Notes: generated by a model not told the origin, from the letters alone. DNA of 64,000 nucleotides from Thermococcus guaymasensis DSM 11113 (GCF_000816105.1 NZ_CP007140.1:248001-312000), one strand, 5' to 3'; numbered from the stretch's first letter, positions 8,947-19,937 are shown. Numbers and translations are program-made.

Positions 8947-10899
8947 ATGAAGGAAGAGATGAGTTCCGTTGACATACGCTACGTCGTGAGAGAGCTTCAG
9001 TGGCTCCTCGGTTCTCGCGTTGATAAGGTCTACCACGACGGCGACGAGATAAGGATTAAGCTCCGCACCAAGGAGGGAAGGGCGGATTTAATACTGCAGG
9101 CCGGCAAGAGGTTCCACCTCACGAGCTACGTCAAGGAGGCCCCAAAACAGCCTTCGAGCTTCACCATGCTCCTCAGGAAGCACCTCGGCGGGGGCTTCAT
9201 AGACGCGATAGAACAGCACCAGTTCGACAGGATTGTTAAAATCAAGGTGGGAGACTACACTCTCATCGGTGAGCTCTTCAGAAAAGGGAACATCGTCCTC
9301 GTTGATTCGGAGAACAGGATTGTGGCGGCGCTCCGCTATGAGGAGTACAAAGACAGGGCGATAAAGCCGAAGGCGGAGTACAAGTTTCCACCCGCCAGGG
9401 AAAACCCCCTTGAGGTCTCTTTCGAGCGCTTTCTTGAACTGATGAGGGAAGATGAGGAGCTTGAGCTCGTCCGTGCTTTAGCCAGGAAGCTCAACATGGG
9501 CGGCATGTACGCAGAGGAGATTTCCCTCAGGGCGGGCTTCGAGAAGACGACGCCAGTGAAGGAGCTGAGCGATGAGGATTTGAAGAAGGTTTACGAGGCT
9601 ATGATGAGGACGTTCAACGACGAGCCGAGGCCGAACATCGTCTACAAGGACGGCAACATGCACGACGTCGTTCCGATAGAGCTGAAAATCTACGAGGGCC
9701 TTGAGAAGCGCTATTTTAAAACCTTCAGCGAGGCCCTTGACGAGTACTTTGGAAAGCTCACCATCGAGAAGGCAAAAATCGAGCAGACGAAGAAGCTTGA
9801 GTCAAAGAAAAGAGGACTTCTTGCAACCCTCAGAAAGCAGGAGGAGATGCTCAAGGGCTTCGAAAAGGCCATGAACGAGAACCAGGAGATAGGCGACCTG
9901 ATCTACGCGAACTACGCCCTCGTAGAGAAACTTCTCGAAGAGTTCAGGAAAGCAACTGAAAAGCTCGGCTGGGACGAGTTCAAGAAGCGCATAGAGGAGG
10001 GCAAGAAGGCCGGAAACAGGGTCGCGCTGATGGTGAAAGTGATTGACCCGAAGGAAAAATCAGTCACGATTGAGCTGGAAGGAAAGAAGGTCAAACTCTA
10101 CCTGAACAAAAGCATAGGAGAGAACGCCGAGCTCTACTACGAGAAGGCCAAAAAGTTCCGCCACAAGTACGAGGGAGCTCTGAAGGCCTACGAGGACACA
10201 AAGAGGAAGCTCGATGAAGTTGAGAAGCTCATCGAGGAGGAGATGAAGAAGGAACTGAACGTGAAGAAAATCGAGAGGAGAAAGAAGAAATGGTTCGAGA
10301 AGTTCCGCTGGTTCGTTTCGAGCGAGGGCTTCCTGGTTTTGGCCGGAAAGGACGCGAGCACAAACGAAACGCTCATCAAAAAGCACATGGCCGAGAACGA
10401 CCTCTACTGTCACGCCGACGTTTACGGTGCACCCCACGTCGTAATCAAGGACGGGCAGAAGGCCGGAGAAAAGACTATTTTCGAGGCCTGCCAGTTCGCG
10501 GTCTCGATGAGCAGAGCGTGGAGTCAGGGGCTGTATGGAGCGGACGCCTACTGGACTTACCCGAACCAAGTAACGAAGCAGGCCCCGAGCGGTGAATACC
10601 TCGGCAAAGGCGCCTTCATGGTCTACGGGAAGAGGAACTGGCTTCACGGCCTGCCGCTCAAGCTGGCGGTCGGTGTGATAAACTACGAGGGAGAAGACTA
10701 CGTCGTCTGCGCGCCCGTTGATGCCATCAAGGCCCACACGGACAAGTACATCATTATAAGGCCGGGAAAGCTCAAGAAGGGCGAGCTCGTGAAGAAGATA
10801 CGCGGAATTTTGGAGAAGTGGGGTTACAAGGTCAGGGAAGAAGACCTCAACGCAATCCTTCCTCCCGGAGGGGGAGAAATAGTTGAGGTGGTGGGGTGA
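8947..10899 (+). CDS. rqcH: NFACT/RqcH family protein, ribosome-associated quality control
   Basis: Archaeal member of the NEMF/Rqc2/RqcH family, which binds the peptidyl-tRNA-obstructed large ribosomal subunit and adds C-terminal tails to stalled chains. Seen: NFACT-N domain (about 1-200) with the DR dipeptide in HQFDRIVKI; a long central coiled-coil region rich in K/E (about 280-430); and a C-terminal NFACT-R domain (ASTNETLIKKHMAENDLYCHADVYG). I chose ATG 8947 behind GGGTGAGAGA, giving 650 residues; the upstream frame to 8890 runs through a TATA element (GCTTTAAACC, about 8908-8917). Function is assigned from the family; the tail residue added by the archaeal protein is not deducible here. 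Confidence 0.88.
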   Translation: MKEEMSSVDIRYVVRELQWLLGSRVDKVYHDGDEIRIKLRTKEGRADLILQAGKRFHLTSYVKEAPKQPSSFTMLLRKHLGGGFIDAIEQHQFDRIVKIKVGDYTLIGELFRKGNIVLVDSENRIVAALRYEEYKDRAIKPKAEYKFPPARENPLEVSFERFLELMREDEELELVRALARKLNMGGMYAEEISLRAGFEKTTPVKELSDEDLKKVYEAMMRTFNDEPRPNIVYKDGNMHDVVPIELKIYEGLEKRYFKTFSEALDEYFGKLTIEKAKIEQTKKLESKKRGLLATLRKQEEMLKGFEKAMNENQEIGDLIYANYALVEKLLEEFRKATEKLGWDEFKKRIEEGKKAGNRVALMVKVIDPKEKSVTIELEGKKVKLYLNKSIGENAELYYEKAKKFRHKYEGALKAYEDTKRKLDEVEKLIEEEMKKELNVKKIERRKKKWFEKFRWFVSSEGFLVLAGKDASTNETLIKKHMAENDLYCHADVYGAPHVVIKDGQKAGEKTIFEACQFAVSMSRAWSQGLYGADAYWTYPNQVTKQAPSGEYLGKGAFMVYGKRNWLHGLPLKLAVGVINYEGEDYVVCAPVDAIKAHTDKYIIIRPGKLKKGELVKKIRGILEKWGYKVREEDLNAILPPGGGEIVEVVG

Positions 10900-11008
10900 T
10901 TATTCCCTTCCCGTTTTCACAATTCTTTCCGGTCAGAAACAACTCAAAATAGGCTTGCGTTCTAAACCCTTTTAAAAGCCCCAGCCAAGTATCCCTGGAG
11001 GTGACCCA

Positions 11009-11923
11009 ATGCTGGTTAGAGCCTTCGTCCCTGCACACATAACGGCCTTCTTCGTCCCGGTATTTCACGATGATCCGCTGAAAACAGGCTCACTTGGGGC
11101 TGGAATCAACCTCACCAAAGGGACAAACGTCTTTGTGAGCATAGAAACTGGGACGCTGGAGAGGCACATACACGTTGCCTTCAACGGCGAGCCCGTGAAG
11201 AGGGAAAACGCTGTAATCAGTTACTCCGTCGCAGAACGGCTCGTCCCGGAGGGGTTCATAGGCGAGGTCGAAATCTGGCAGTACTTCGACTTCCCCAACG
11301 GCTACGGATTTGGCAACAGTGCCGGCGGTGCCCTGGGGACTGCCCTGACACTGAGCTACAGGTTCGGGGGGACGTGGCTCAGGGCGGCTCAAATTGCCCA
11401 CGAAGCCGAGGTAAGGCACAGGGGCGGGCTCGGGGACGTCATAGCCCAGCTCGCAGGCGGAATTGAGGTCAGGGTTAAAGCGGGCGGGCCAGGGATAGGC
11501 GTCGTTGACAACCTGTTCTTTGGGGACTACAAGGTTCTGGTCGTGCCCCTCGGGAAGCTCTCAACGAGGGAAGTCCTCGACGGGGACGTCGTTAAGGCGA
11601 TAGAGGCAGAAGGCTCAAAAGCCCTTGAGAAGCTCCTGGCGGAGCCGACGCCCGAGCGCATGATGGCCCTCGCAAGGGAATTCGCCGAAAAAACCGGCCT
11701 CCTGAGCGGTGAACTCCTTGAGCTGGCGAGGGAGCTGGACAAAGTCATTTCCACCCCCAGCTCGATGATAATGCTCGGAAAAGGTCTCTTCGCGCTCGTA
11801 AGGGGAGAAGAGGTCGAGAGCGCCAAGAGACTCTTAACTGATCTGGGCGTTCCATATGACGTGACGGAAATATATGAAGGAAAGCCAAAGGTTGGAAGAT
11901 GGTTTGAAGGTGATGCAAAATGA
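11009..11923 (+). CDS. Pantoate kinase (GHMP family)
   Basis: Phosphorylates pantoate to 4-phosphopantoate in the archaeal coenzyme A pathway, upstream of phosphopantothenate synthetase. The 304-residue protein starts MLVRAFVPAHITAFFVPVFHDD and contains the GHMP ATP loop GYGFGNSAGGALGTAL (about residue 98), as in the experimentally defined Thermococcus enzyme. GGAGGTGACCCA precedes ATG 11009 and a TATA-like CTTTTAAAAG lies about 35 bases upstream. It overlaps the following small membrane gene by 4 bases and is close to DNA ligase, an order I recall from T. kodakarensis. Confidence 0.9.
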   Translation: MLVRAFVPAHITAFFVPVFHDDPLKTGSLGAGINLTKGTNVFVSIETGTLERHIHVAFNGEPVKRENAVISYSVAERLVPEGFIGEVEIWQYFDFPNGYGFGNSAGGALGTALTLSYRFGGTWLRAAQIAHEAEVRHRGGLGDVIAQLAGGIEVRVKAGGPGIGVVDNLFFGDYKVLVVPLGKLSTREVLDGDVVKAIEAEGSKALEKLLAEPTPERMMALAREFAEKTGLLSGELLELARELDKVISTPSSMIMLGKGLFALVRGEEVESAKRLLTDLGVPYDVTEIYEGKPKVGRWFEGDAK

Positions 11924-12144
11924 ATGCAACGCTCTTCGCTCTTGCAGTTGTTTTTATAGTAGCCGCTACTTATGTCAACATGAAAGGCTCCCGCAAGCTT
12001 GGACTTGTGCTGTCAGGAATCGCAGGAGGACTTGCGGCGTCGATATTGCTCCACGATAGGCTCAACCAGCTCATAGCATTTGCCGTTGGGTTTGCACTCA
12101 CAGTTGCCGTTGAAGAAATAAAACTCATCCGGATAAAACGCTGA
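11920..12144 (+). CDS. Small hydrophobic membrane protein, unknown function (74 aa)
   Basis: Not recognised. ATG 11920 overlaps the pantoate kinase stop, indicating translational coupling. Two or three hydrophobic segments (LFALAVVFIVAATYV, LGLVLSGIAGGLAASILL, LIAFAVGFALTVAV) are followed by a basic tail LIRIKR. It sits between pantoate kinase and DNA ligase on the same strand. No motif suggests a role. Confidence 0.65.
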   Translation: MNATLFALAVVFIVAATYVNMKGSRKLGLVLSGIAGGLAASILLHDRLNQLIAFAVGFALTVAVEEIKLIRIKR

Positions 12145-12183
12145 GTTTTTATCTCCTTTGCCGTATTCTTTTTGGTGGTGACA

Positions 12184-13872
12184 GTGGGAGACATGAAATA
12201 CGCAGAGCTGGCTAACCTCTACAGGAGGCTTGAGAAGACAACACTCAAGACCCTCAAGACCAAGTTCGTTGCAGACTTTCTGAAGAAGACGCCGGACGAA
12301 CTTCTTGAGATAGTCCCGTACCTTATCCTTGGCAAGGTCTTTCCTGACTGGGACGAGAGGGAGCTTGGAGTCGGCGAGAAGCTCCTGATAAAGGCAGTCT
12401 CCATGGCAACGGGCGTGCCCGAAAAGGAAATCGAGGACTCTGTTAGGGACACTGGCGATTTGGGTGAGAGCGTTGCACTCGCTCTAAAGAAAAAGAAGCA
12501 GAAGAGCTTCTTCAGCCAGCCGCTCACCATAAAGCGCGTTTACGACACGTTCGTCAAGGTCGCAGAAGCAAGCGGTGAGGGAAGCCAGGACAGGAAGATG
12601 AAGTACCTGGCGAACCTCTTCATGGACGCCGGGCCGGAGGAGGGCAAGTACATAGCGAGAACCGTTCTTGGAACCATGAGGACGGGCGTGGCGGAGGGAA
12701 TCCTTAGAGATGCAATAGCTGAGGCTTTCAAAGTGAAGCCTGAACTCGTCGAGAGGGCCTACATGCTCACGAGCGACTTCGGCTACGTGGCAAAGGTGGC
12801 AAAGCTTGAGGGCAACGGGGGCCTCTCGAAGGTCAGCATACAGATTGGGAAGCCGATAAGGCCGATGCTCGCACAGAACGCCGCCAGCGTCAAGGAAGCA
12901 CTTATGGAGATGGGCGGCGAGGCGGCCTTCGAGATAAAGTACGACGGAGCGAGGGTTCAGGTCCACCGCGACGGCGATAAAGTGATAATCTACTCGAGGA
13001 GGCTTGAGAACGTCACCCGCTCGATTCCGGAGATAGTCGAGGCCGTGAAGGCCTCGCTGAAGCCAGAGAAGGCCATAGTCGAGGGCGAGCTTGTGGCCGT
13101 TGGGGAAGGCGGCAGGCCAAGGCCCTTCCAGTACGTCCTGAGGAGGTTTAGGAGGAAGTACAACATCGAGGAAATGATAGAGAAAATCCCCCTCGAGCTG
13201 AACCTCTTCGACATACTCTACGTTGACGGTGAGAGCCTCATAGACACTGAGTTCGTTGAGAGGAGGAAGAGGTTGGAGGAGAGCGTTGCCGAGAGCGAGA
13301 AGATAAAGCTGGCGGAACAGCTCGTTACGAAGAAGGGTGAAGAGGCAGAGAAGTTCTACAAGAGGGCCCTAGAGCTAGGCCACGAAGGGCTGATGGCCAA
13401 GAGGCTCGACTCCGTCTACGAGCCCGGAAACCGAGGAAAGAAGTGGCTCAAGATTAAGCCCACGATGGAGAACCTCGATTTGGTTATCATCGGGGCGGAG
13501 TGGGGCGAAGGAAGGAGGGCGCACCTCCTCGGCTCGTTCCTCGTGGCGGCATACAACCCAGAGAGCGGTGAGTTCCTGCCGGTCGGGAAAGTCGGCAGCG
13601 GCTTCACCGACGAGGACTTAGTGGAGTTCACAAAGATGCTCAAGCCCCTGATAATCCGGGAGGAGGGCAAGTTCGTCAAGATTGAGCCCAAGGTCGTCAT
13701 CGAGGTTACCTACCAGGAGATACAGAAGAGCCCGAAGTACAGGAGCGGCTTCGCGCTCCGCTTCCCGCGCTACGTGGCGTTGAGGGAAGATAAAAGCCCG
13801 GAGGAAGCGGACACGATAGAGAGGGTTGCCCAGCTCTACGAGCTCCAGGAGAAGTTCAAGGCAAAGAGGTAA
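12184..13872 (+). CDS. lig: ATP-dependent DNA ligase
   Basis: Seals nicks in duplex DNA (Okazaki fragment joining, repair). With GTG 12184 as start (GGTGGTGACA upstream) the protein is 562 residues, the length of the T. kodakarensis enzyme, and begins MGDMKYAEL. Domains: DNA-binding domain (1-220), adenylation domain with the active-site lysine in EIKYDGARV (about residue 252), EGELVA motif, [10 protein letters not shown] motif, and OB domain with motif [12 protein letters not shown]. Its 3' end overlaps the convergent PrsW-like gene by 17 bases. Confidence 0.95.
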   Translation: MGDMKYAELANLYRRLEKTTLKTLKTKFVADFLKKTPDELLEIVPYLILGKVFPDWDERELGVGEKLLIKAVSMATGVPEKEIEDSVRDTGDLGESVALALKKKKQKSFFSQPLTIKRVYDTFVKVAEASGEGSQDRKMKYLANLFMDAGPEEGKYIARTVLGTMRTGVAEGILRDAIAEAFKVKPELVERAYMLTSDFGYVAKVAKLEGNGGLSKVSIQIGKPIRPMLAQNAASVKEALMEMGGEAAFEIKYDGARVQVHRDGDKVIIYSRRLENVTRSIPEIVEAVKASLKPEKAIVEGELVAVGEGGRPRPFQYVLRRFRRKYNIEEMIEKIPLELNLFDILYVDGESLIDTEFVERRKRLEESVAESEKIKLAEQLVTKKGEEAEKFYKRALELGHEGLMAKRLDSVYEPGNRGKKWLKIKPTMENLDLVIIGAEWGEGRRAHLLGSFLVAAYNPESGEFLPVGKVGSGFTDEDLVEFTKMLKPLIIREEGKFVKIEPKVVIEVTYQEIQKSPKYRSGFALRFPRYVALREDKSPEEADTIERVAQLYELQEKFKAKR

Positions 13873-14653
13873 AGCCCTCCGGGTTTTCTTTCTCGTTTTT
13901 GTCTTTCTGATCCGCTTTTTCGGGTTCTTCAGCTCCAGACGCTTCTCCATTACTGTATTCGAAAGTCTTGTACATCTCCTGCCTCAGCGCTGCCACCCTC
14001 CTGGCGTAGTTCACCGCGGATCCAAAGACCTCATCAACAGAGTTGTGGATGTAGATAAGGGCAACCATACTCAGGGGTGCAACGAAACCTGCGAGGTCTC
14101 CCATGATGTAAAGCAACAGAGCTGGTGCATCATAGAGGCTGTGGAGCAGTGCTGCCTTCAGGTAGCCTTCCCATAGGGAGCCCCTGAGAGCCCCTTCCAA
14201 TGCTATCGCAGTAAATACAACGTGGAACATCACGACTACAAACCTGAATATGGCACCGAGGAGGTTGCCCATTGAAACTAGAGGCCAAAAATACAGGAGC
14301 GCCTCAAGGATTCCGAAGACTAAGGCCGTTCTTATTGTAAGGTGCCATCGAACCAGCGTGCTTTCGCGTTCCTTGGCCACAAAGGGGAGTAACTTTGCAC
14401 CTTCCTCAATGGGGCCAACTAAAAACGTCAAAATCAACATACCCGTAGTCATTCCACTGGAAAACAAGATGAGTCCTTCAAGACCAAGCGCGAGGAGAAA
14501 CGCCACAATCCCCCAGCCGATGGCGGAGTGTAATGGTACTGGGGGGACTAGTCCCTCCGTCTTCGAAAGCCATGAGCTGGTCTTAAAAAATACCTTGATT
14601 CCAACGACAACGGCAAGAAGTGTATAGATCACAACGAGAAATACCCCTATCAT
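13856..14653 (-). CDS. PrsW-family intramembrane protease
   Basis: Multi-helix membrane protein of 265 residues. It has the motif set of the PrsW/CAAX-protease-like metalloenzymes: E83-E84-x-x-K87 ([10 protein letters not shown]), F-G-I-L-E117, H144 in a membrane helix, and H171-x-x-x-D175 (LLHSLYDAP). All lie in or near predicted membrane segments. The substrate is unknown; bacterial PrsW cleaves an anti-sigma factor, which cannot apply directly in an archaeon. The C-terminal 50 residues are soluble and charged. It overlaps the ligase gene tail to tail by 17 bases. Confidence 0.8.
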   Translation of the reverse strand: MIGVFLVVIYTLLAVVVGIKVFFKTSSWLSKTEGLVPPVPLHSAIGWGIVAFLLALGLEGLILFSSGMTTGMLILTFLVGPIEEGAKLLPFVAKERESTLVRWHLTIRTALVFGILEALLYFWPLVSMGNLLGAIFRFVVVMFHVVFTAIALEGALRGSLWEGYLKAALLHSLYDAPALLLYIMGDLAGFVAPLSMVALIYIHNSVDEVFGSAVNYARRVAALRQEMYKTFEYSNGEASGAEEPEKADQKDKNEKENPEGFTSLP

Positions 14654-14773
14654 ATAATCACCACTTAACTTTCACACGTTGTAATTTTAAAGTTTTTGGT
14701 TCAGTTTAATCCAGTAAGGCTGGCCATGGTTTAAGTTATCAAAAGAGAGCAGAGAAAGAGAAAACTGAAAATT

Positions 14774-16729
14774 TCACTTCAGCCTTATGGCATCGAGGTT
14801 GTGCGGTGCCCTCGTCGAGAGGTTGAACTTCTTGTGGATGCTGGATGCGAGGTCAAGGCACTTGTTGGGCTCACCGTGGACGGTTATGACGCGCTCAGGC
14901 CGAGGCCTGAGCCTTGCCACATAGCTCATTAGCTCCCTCCTGTCGGCGTGACCGGAGAAGCCGTCTATCGTGTGGACTTCCATGTTGACCTGGACGACCT
15001 CGGTTCTTCCATCCTCGCCGACCAGTGGTATCTCGCGTAGACCGCGCTGGATCTGTCTTCCGAGAGTTCCCTCCGCCTGGTAGCTGACGAAGATTATGCT
15101 GTTCTTCGGATCCGGAGCAAGCTGCTTGAAATACTCGACGCTCGGCCCACCGACGAGCATGCCCGAGGTGGCTATGATGATTGCAGGCTCGCCGCTGTCT
15201 ATAATGTCCTGCCTCTCGCGGGAGTTGGCGACGCTCTTGAAGATCGGGTTGAGGAACGGGTTGTAGCCCTCGTGGAAGATCTGCTCGCGCAGGCGCCTGC
15301 TCAGGTACTCGGGATAAGCCGTATGGATCGCAGTTGCTTCCCAGATCATTCCGTCGAGGTATATAGGGACATCTATACCGCCGACACGCGCGTACTCCTC
15401 AAGGACCATCATTATCTCCTGGGCCCTTCCAACGGCCATAGCTGGAATTAGAACCTTTCCGCCGCGCTTTATCGTGTGGTGTATGACCTCTATGAGCCTC
15501 TTCTCCGCTTCCTCCCTCGGCATCTGGTAGTCGTTGCTCCCACCGTAGGTGGATTCCATGACGAGGGTCTCGACGCGCGGGAACCTGCTCACTGCGGGCT
15601 CAAGCAACCTCGTGGGTATGAACTTGAAGTCTCCAGTCACCGCTATGTTGTGGAGCCCGTTGCCTATGTGGAGGTGAACTATTGCAGAGCCGAGAATGTG
15701 ACCGGCGTTGTGGAGGGTCAGCCTTATGTCTGGGGCGATGTCTCTGACTTCACCGTAGTCGAGGGTTATGGTGTGCTTGACAACCTCCTTTATGTCCCTC
15801 GGGCGGTAGAGGGGCTCGACGCCGTTCATGTGCTGGATTTCAATGAAGTCCTGCTGGAGAAGGGTCATCAGATCCCTAGTCGGCGGGGTTGTGTAAATAG
15901 GCCCGTCGAAGAGCTTGTAGCGGAAGAGGTAGGGCAGCATTCCGCTGTGGTCAAGGTGAGCGTGGGTTATGATGATTGCATCGAGGAGGCCTTCATCAAG
16001 GACGTAGCGGAATTCAGGGGCATCGAAGTGCGGAAACGCCTTTAGCGGATCCTTGAGGGCCGCCACGTTCACTCCAAAGTCCACCAAAACGTAGCTCTCG
16101 TCAGTCTGAACTAGGAGGGCGCTCCTGCCGACCTCGCGGAAGCCTCCAAGGCCGGTAATCCTAATCCACCTGCTCTTGTACTCTGGCTTGCGGTAGATGT
16201 TCCTGCCAACCTGTCTGAGGAACTTCCTCCTGTCCCTGCTCTCCGTCTGGAGGATCTGTCTTATCGAGTAGATCGTCTGACTCTGGATAGGAGGCGTCCT
16301 AACGGCTTTAGGCGCCCAGTGAACCTTCTGAGTGATGAGGCGGAGCGTTTCCCCGTTCTTCCCGATCACGAGGCCCGGCTTTTTGGCCTCAATTATGACC
16401 TCGCCAACGGAGGGGTCGAAGCTTATGTTGGTTATCTCCGCCTCGGGTGGGACAATCTGCTTTATCATCTCCTCCGCCTTCTCCGGCGGGAGGAGGATAT
16501 CGGGATCGGGCCGAACGCTTATCCTCTTCTTCAAAACCTTGGCAAGGTTCCTAATTAGGTCGCCGTCGCGCATTATTGCCTCGGGATTCTTGACGTAAAT
16601 GACAAGCTCCGGCCCCTCAAACTCTACTTCTGTTACATTGGCTTCTTTTGGCACCATCTGGTTGATGACTGCCTGTATGTCCCTTAGTATGTCCTCGACA
16701 AACGTTTCTCTCCTGATCAAGTCCACCAC
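14774..16729 (-). CDS. fttA: aCPSF1/FttA: KH-domain beta-CASP ribonuclease, transcription termination factor
   Basis: Archaeal homologue of CPSF73. It cleaves nascent RNA 3' ends and terminates transcription, with Spt4-Spt5. Order: two KH-type domains (about 1-150; GxxG in VIGKNGETLRL), metallo-beta-lactamase domain with HAHLDHSGML, beta-CASP domain, and C-terminal DGFSGHADRRELM and TVHGEP metal ligands. GTG 16729 is given, but TTG 16720 (IRRETFVEDI) has better spacing from GAGGTGGTG. It starts 1 base after the stop of the proteasome beta gene, so the two form an operon coupling RNA 3'-end formation with protein turnover. Confidence 0.93.
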   Translation of the reverse strand: MVDLIRRETFVEDILRDIQAVINQMVPKEANVTEVEFEGPELVIYVKNPEAIMRDGDLIRNLAKVLKKRISVRPDPDILLPPEKAEEMIKQIVPPEAEITNISFDPSVGEVIIEAKKPGLVIGKNGETLRLITQKVHWAPKAVRTPPIQSQTIYSIRQILQTESRDRRKFLRQVGRNIYRKPEYKSRWIRITGLGGFREVGRSALLVQTDESYVLVDFGVNVAALKDPLKAFPHFDAPEFRYVLDEGLLDAIIITHAHLDHSGMLPYLFRYKLFDGPIYTTPPTRDLMTLLQQDFIEIQHMNGVEPLYRPRDIKEVVKHTITLDYGEVRDIAPDIRLTLHNAGHILGSAIVHLHIGNGLHNIAVTGDFKFIPTRLLEPAVSRFPRVETLVMESTYGGSNDYQMPREEAEKRLIEVIHHTIKRGGKVLIPAMAVGRAQEIMMVLEEYARVGGIDVPIYLDGMIWEATAIHTAYPEYLSRRLREQIFHEGYNPFLNPIFKSVANSRERQDIIDSGEPAIIIATSGMLVGGPSVEYFKQLAPDPKNSIIFVSYQAEGTLGRQIQRGLREIPLVGEDGRTEVVQVNMEVHTIDGFSGHADRRELMSYVARLRPRPERVITVHGEPNKCLDLASSIHKKFNLSTRAPHNLDAIRLK

Positions 16730-16730
16730 C

Positions 16731-17345
16731 TCACTTCAGAACCGGTTCAAGCTCACGGTATCCTTCCTTCGTGATCGTGACAACCGTAACTCCCTCACCT
16801 GTGTAGACATCCCTCTTAATGGCAGCCTTAACCGCCCTAACAGCCAGATCAACGCCCTCCTTAAGGCTCAGCCCCTCTGAGAAGTTCTCCTCAAGGATAG
16901 CGAGGGCAAATTCCATGCCAGAACCGGCCACCACAAAACGCTCTTCGGTTACACCTCCGGCGGCGTCTATCGAATAAAGCCTCGGCACAACGTCATACCC
17001 CCCAACCAGGAACCAGGCAAAGTACGGGAGGTGCCTGTTTCCGTGCAGGATGTTTGACACCAGCATTGCCAGTGCCTTCACTGACATTTCCCTGCCAACC
17101 TCAGCACGATAAAGCTTTGCCTCTGCCCTGAGAAGCCTGACGAGACTCAGGATATCCCCGACAAGCCCTGCACCCGCTATGCCCAGATGATCGTCTATCT
17201 GAAAAACCTTGGTTACTTCCTTCGAAGTCACCATGTTGCCAAGTGTAGCCCTCCTGTCCGCTGCCAGCACGACGCCGTCCTTACATACCACTCCAACGGT
17301 GGTGGTACCTTTCGTTGCACTCAGACTCCCTTTCAACAGTAACAC
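16731..17345 (-). CDS. psmB: Proteasome subunit beta
   Basis: Catalytic subunit of the 20S proteasome. A propeptide of about ten residues (KGSLSATKG) precedes [21 protein letters not shown]. Cleavage after the Gly exposes the N-terminal Thr nucleophile; the Lys and Asp of the active site (D in AADRR) follow. Its 204 residues match the family. GTG 17345 is given; TTG 17336 behind GGGGTG would shorten it by three residues. First gene of a two-gene operon with the FttA gene. Archaea of this group usually carry two beta genes; only one is in this window. Confidence 0.93.
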   Translation of the reverse strand: MLLLKGSLSATKGTTTVGVVCKDGVVLAADRRATLGNMVTSKEVTKVFQIDDHLGIAGAGLVGDILSLVRLLRAEAKLYRAEVGREMSVKALAMLVSNILHGNRHLPYFAWFLVGGYDVVPRLYSIDAAGGVTEERFVVAGSGMEFALAILEENFSEGLSLKEGVDLAVRAVKAAIKRDVYTGEGVTVVTITKEGYRELEPVLK

Positions 17346-17420
17346 CCCTGATGGTCTGTGTAGAACAGAAAAACCTCAACCCCCGCTTTGAAAAAAGGGT
17401 ATTTAAAGATTTCGAAAAGC

Positions 17421-19937
17421 TCAGAAGGTGTAGTAGTCCACCCCTCCAGTCTCCTTGCCACCCTTTCTCCTCCTGCTCTCCTCGAAGTTTCTGTAGTACT
17501 CGACCATGTACGGCGTTATGCTGGGCTTAACTTTCTTTAGGGCCATCTCAAAGTCCTTCCTTGACACCTTCAGGCTCTCAAGGAACTCCTCACTCTGCTG
17601 CTCAACGAGTTCCCGCGGGAGCTTTGACACCGCGCGCCTCAGTGCTATCAACGCTGCCTCTCTCACGAGGGCCTCAATATCGGCTCCAGAGTAACCTTCG
17701 GTTCTCTTGGCGAGCTCTTCGAGGCTGATATCGTCTGCAAGTGGGACGCGTCTCGTGTGCACCTTGAATATTTCCAGCCTGGCTTTCTCGTCGGGTGCTG
17801 GCACGAGTATCAGCCTGTCAAACCTACCAGGCCTGAGCAGTGCTGGATCAATGATGTCCGGCCTGTTCGTGGCTCCAATGACAACCACGCCACTGTTCTC
17901 CTGAATACCATCCATCTCGGTGAGAAGCTGGTTGATCAGGGTATCGAGGTGTCTTCCTCCCTCGTAGCTTCCTCTAGCCGGTGCTATCGCGTCAATCTCG
18001 TCGATGAACACCACAGTAGGAGCGGCCTGCCTTGCCTTCCTGAATATCTCCCTCACCCTCTTCTCGGTCTCACCGACCCATTTGCTGAGCACTTCAGGCC
18101 CCCTGATGGCGATGAAGTTGGCCTGGCTCTCGTTGGCTACCGCTTTAGCGAGGAGCGTCTTACCAGTTCCGGGCGGGCCGTAGAGGAGTATTCCCTTTGG
18201 CGGTGTGATTCCAAGCCTCTCAAAGGCTTTTGGATACTTGAGGGGCCATTCTACTGCTTCTCTGAGTTCCTGTTTGACGTCCTCAAGCCCACCGATGTCG
18301 TCCCAGTGGACGTTCGGGACTTCTATCAAAACTTCCCTGAGGGCTGAGGGCTCGACCATCTTGAGGGCCTCGTAGAAGTCCTCTTCTCTGACCCTGAGCT
18401 CCTGAAGAACCTCCGGCGGAATGCGTTCCTGCTCAGGGCTCACCTTACCCTCCTGGATGAGCCGCCTAAGAACGACCATGGCCGCTTCCCTCGCGAGGGC
18501 AGCAAGGTCAGCACCAACGAACCCGTGTGTTCTATCCGCTATCCTGTCGAGCATCCTGTCTATCAGCTTAGCCTTCACCTCGGAGTAAAGCTCACCGTTT
18601 CTCTTCAGGATCTCCCTGACGTCCTCCCCGCTCTGGGCCCCCTCAATGAGAGGCCTTATCCTGGTAACCTCTTCGGCAAATTTATCTCCCCTCTTGGCCA
18701 GCTGGTCAAGCACTGCCAGAACCTCTTCCTTGTTAAAGGAGGGCTCCAGGGGCATTCCTCTGGTGTGTATCTGGAGGATCTCCTTCCTGCCCTGCTTGTC
18801 TGGGACGCCGACCTCAATCTCCCTGTCAAACCTTCCCGGCCTCCTCAGGGCCGGGTCAAGGGCGTCGGGCCTGTTTGTTGCTGCTATGACGATGACCTTG
18901 CCCCTGCTCTTGAGGCCGTCCATCAGCGTAAGGAGCTGACTGACAACACGCTTCTCGACTTCTCCAACAACTTCCTCCCTCTTTGGTGCTATGGCATCAA
19001 TCTCATCGATGAATATGATGCTCGGAGCGTTTTCCTCAGCTTCCTTGAAGATCTCCCTAAGCCTTTCCTCACTCTCGCCGTAGAACTTGCTCATTATTTC
19101 GGGGCCGTTGATGGCTATGAAGTGGGCGTTCGCCTCGTTTGCTACTGCTTTGGCGAGGAGTGTCTTGCCAGTTCCGGGCGGGCCGTAGAGGAGCACCCCC
19201 TTTGGCGGCTCTATTCCAAGCCTCTCAAAGAGCTCAGGGTGCTTGAGCGGGAGCTCAACCATCTCGCGGATCTTCTGAATGGCGTCACTGAGGCCGCCGA
19301 TGTCCTCGTAAGTGACCTCTGGGATGCTCTCCTCGCGGACCTCAACTGCCTGGGGGAGAACCTCCACTTCCGTGTTGTAGGTTATCTGGACAATGCCCTT
19401 GGGAACCGTGTTCACAACCACGAACTTTAGCTCGCCAAAACCTATTGGCATGGCCTCGAAGAGACCCCTGATGAGGTCGTCGAGCGGGCTTCCGTAATAA
19501 CCGGTTTCGCCCCTGCCGCTCGCTACGATTATGTCTCCCTTTACAACCGGCCGCCCTAGAAGGTTCTGCTTGACTATATCGCCTGGTATCTGGAGGATGA
19601 CGCCTTTCTGGGCAGGGGCCAGGACAACTTTCTTCGCCTCCTGCACCTGAGCCTTTCTAATGGTGATGTAGTCGCCTATGCTGACACCGGCGTTTTTCCT
19701 GATGTAGCCGTCCATTCTTATTATGTCGAGACCTCTGTCGTCTGGGTGGGCGTTGGCGACTATCGCGGCAGTCGAGCGGGAACCTATGAGCTCAACGATG
19801 TCGCCCACACTGACCCCCAGCTTACGCTGGTACGGTCTGTCAAAGCGGACTATGCCCCTCCCAACATCAACTTTCAATGCCTCTGCAACCCTGAGCTTTA
19901 TCTCCTCAACTCTCTCCTCGCCCTTTCCAAAAATCAC
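17421..19937 (-). CDS. cdc48: Cdc48/VAT AAA+ ATPase
   Basis: Hexameric unfoldase that feeds substrates to the proteasome. Order: N-domain (about 1-200, double-psi barrel [18 protein letters not shown]), D1 ATPase with [17 protein letters not shown] and [14 protein letters not shown], and D2 ATPase with a second identical Walker A and [16 protein letters not shown]1 contains about 58 extra helical residues between GMPL and THGFVGADL, at the start of its lid. The C-terminus ends in VDYYTF, an aromatic tail (the archaeal hydrophobic-Tyr-X type) expected to dock on the 20S proteasome. Start GTG 19937 is set by GGAGGTG six bases upstream. The proteasome beta gene lies just downstream on the same strand. 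Confidence 0.94.
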   Translation of the reverse strand: MIFGKGEERVEEIKLRVAEALKVDVGRGIVRFDRPYQRKLGVSVGDIVELIGSRSTAAIVANAHPDDRGLDIIRMDGYIRKNAGVSIGDYITIRKAQVQEAKKVVLAPAQKGVILQIPGDIVKQNLLGRPVVKGDIIVASGRGETGYYGSPLDDLIRGLFEAMPIGFGELKFVVVNTVPKGIVQITYNTEVEVLPQAVEVREESIPEVTYEDIGGLSDAIQKIREMVELPLKHPELFERLGIEPPKGVLLYGPPGTGKTLLAKAVANEANAHFIAINGPEIMSKFYGESEERLREIFKEAEENAPSIIFIDEIDAIAPKREEVVGEVEKRVVSQLLTLMDGLKSRGKVIVIAATNRPDALDPALRRPGRFDREIEVGVPDKQGRKEILQIHTRGMPLEPSFNKEEVLAVLDQLAKRGDKFAEEVTRIRPLIEGAQSGEDVREILKRNGELYSEVKAKLIDRMLDRIADRTHGFVGADLAALAREAAMVVLRRLIQEGKVSPEQERIPPEVLQELRVREEDFYEALKMVEPSALREVLIEVPNVHWDDIGGLEDVKQELREAVEWPLKYPKAFERLGITPPKGILLYGPPGTGKTLLAKAVANESQANFIAIRGPEVLSKWVGETEKRVREIFRKARQAAPTVVFIDEIDAIAPARGSYEGGRHLDTLINQLLTEMDGIQENSGVVVIGATNRPDIIDPALLRPGRFDRLILVPAPDEKARLEIFKVHTRRVPLADDISLEELAKRTEGYSGADIEALVREAALIALRRAVSKLPRELVEQQSEEFLESLKVSRKDFEMALKKVKPSITPYMVEYYRNFEESRRRKGGKETGGVDYYTF

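Noticed and set aside
10060-10737. 225-residue open frame on - opposite rqcH
   Set aside because: Antisense shadow within the NFACT-R domain coding sequence.
18525-19430. 301-residue open frame on + opposite cdc48
   Set aside because: Entirely antisense to conserved AAA+ motifs, no ribosome site; a shadow caused by high GC third positions.
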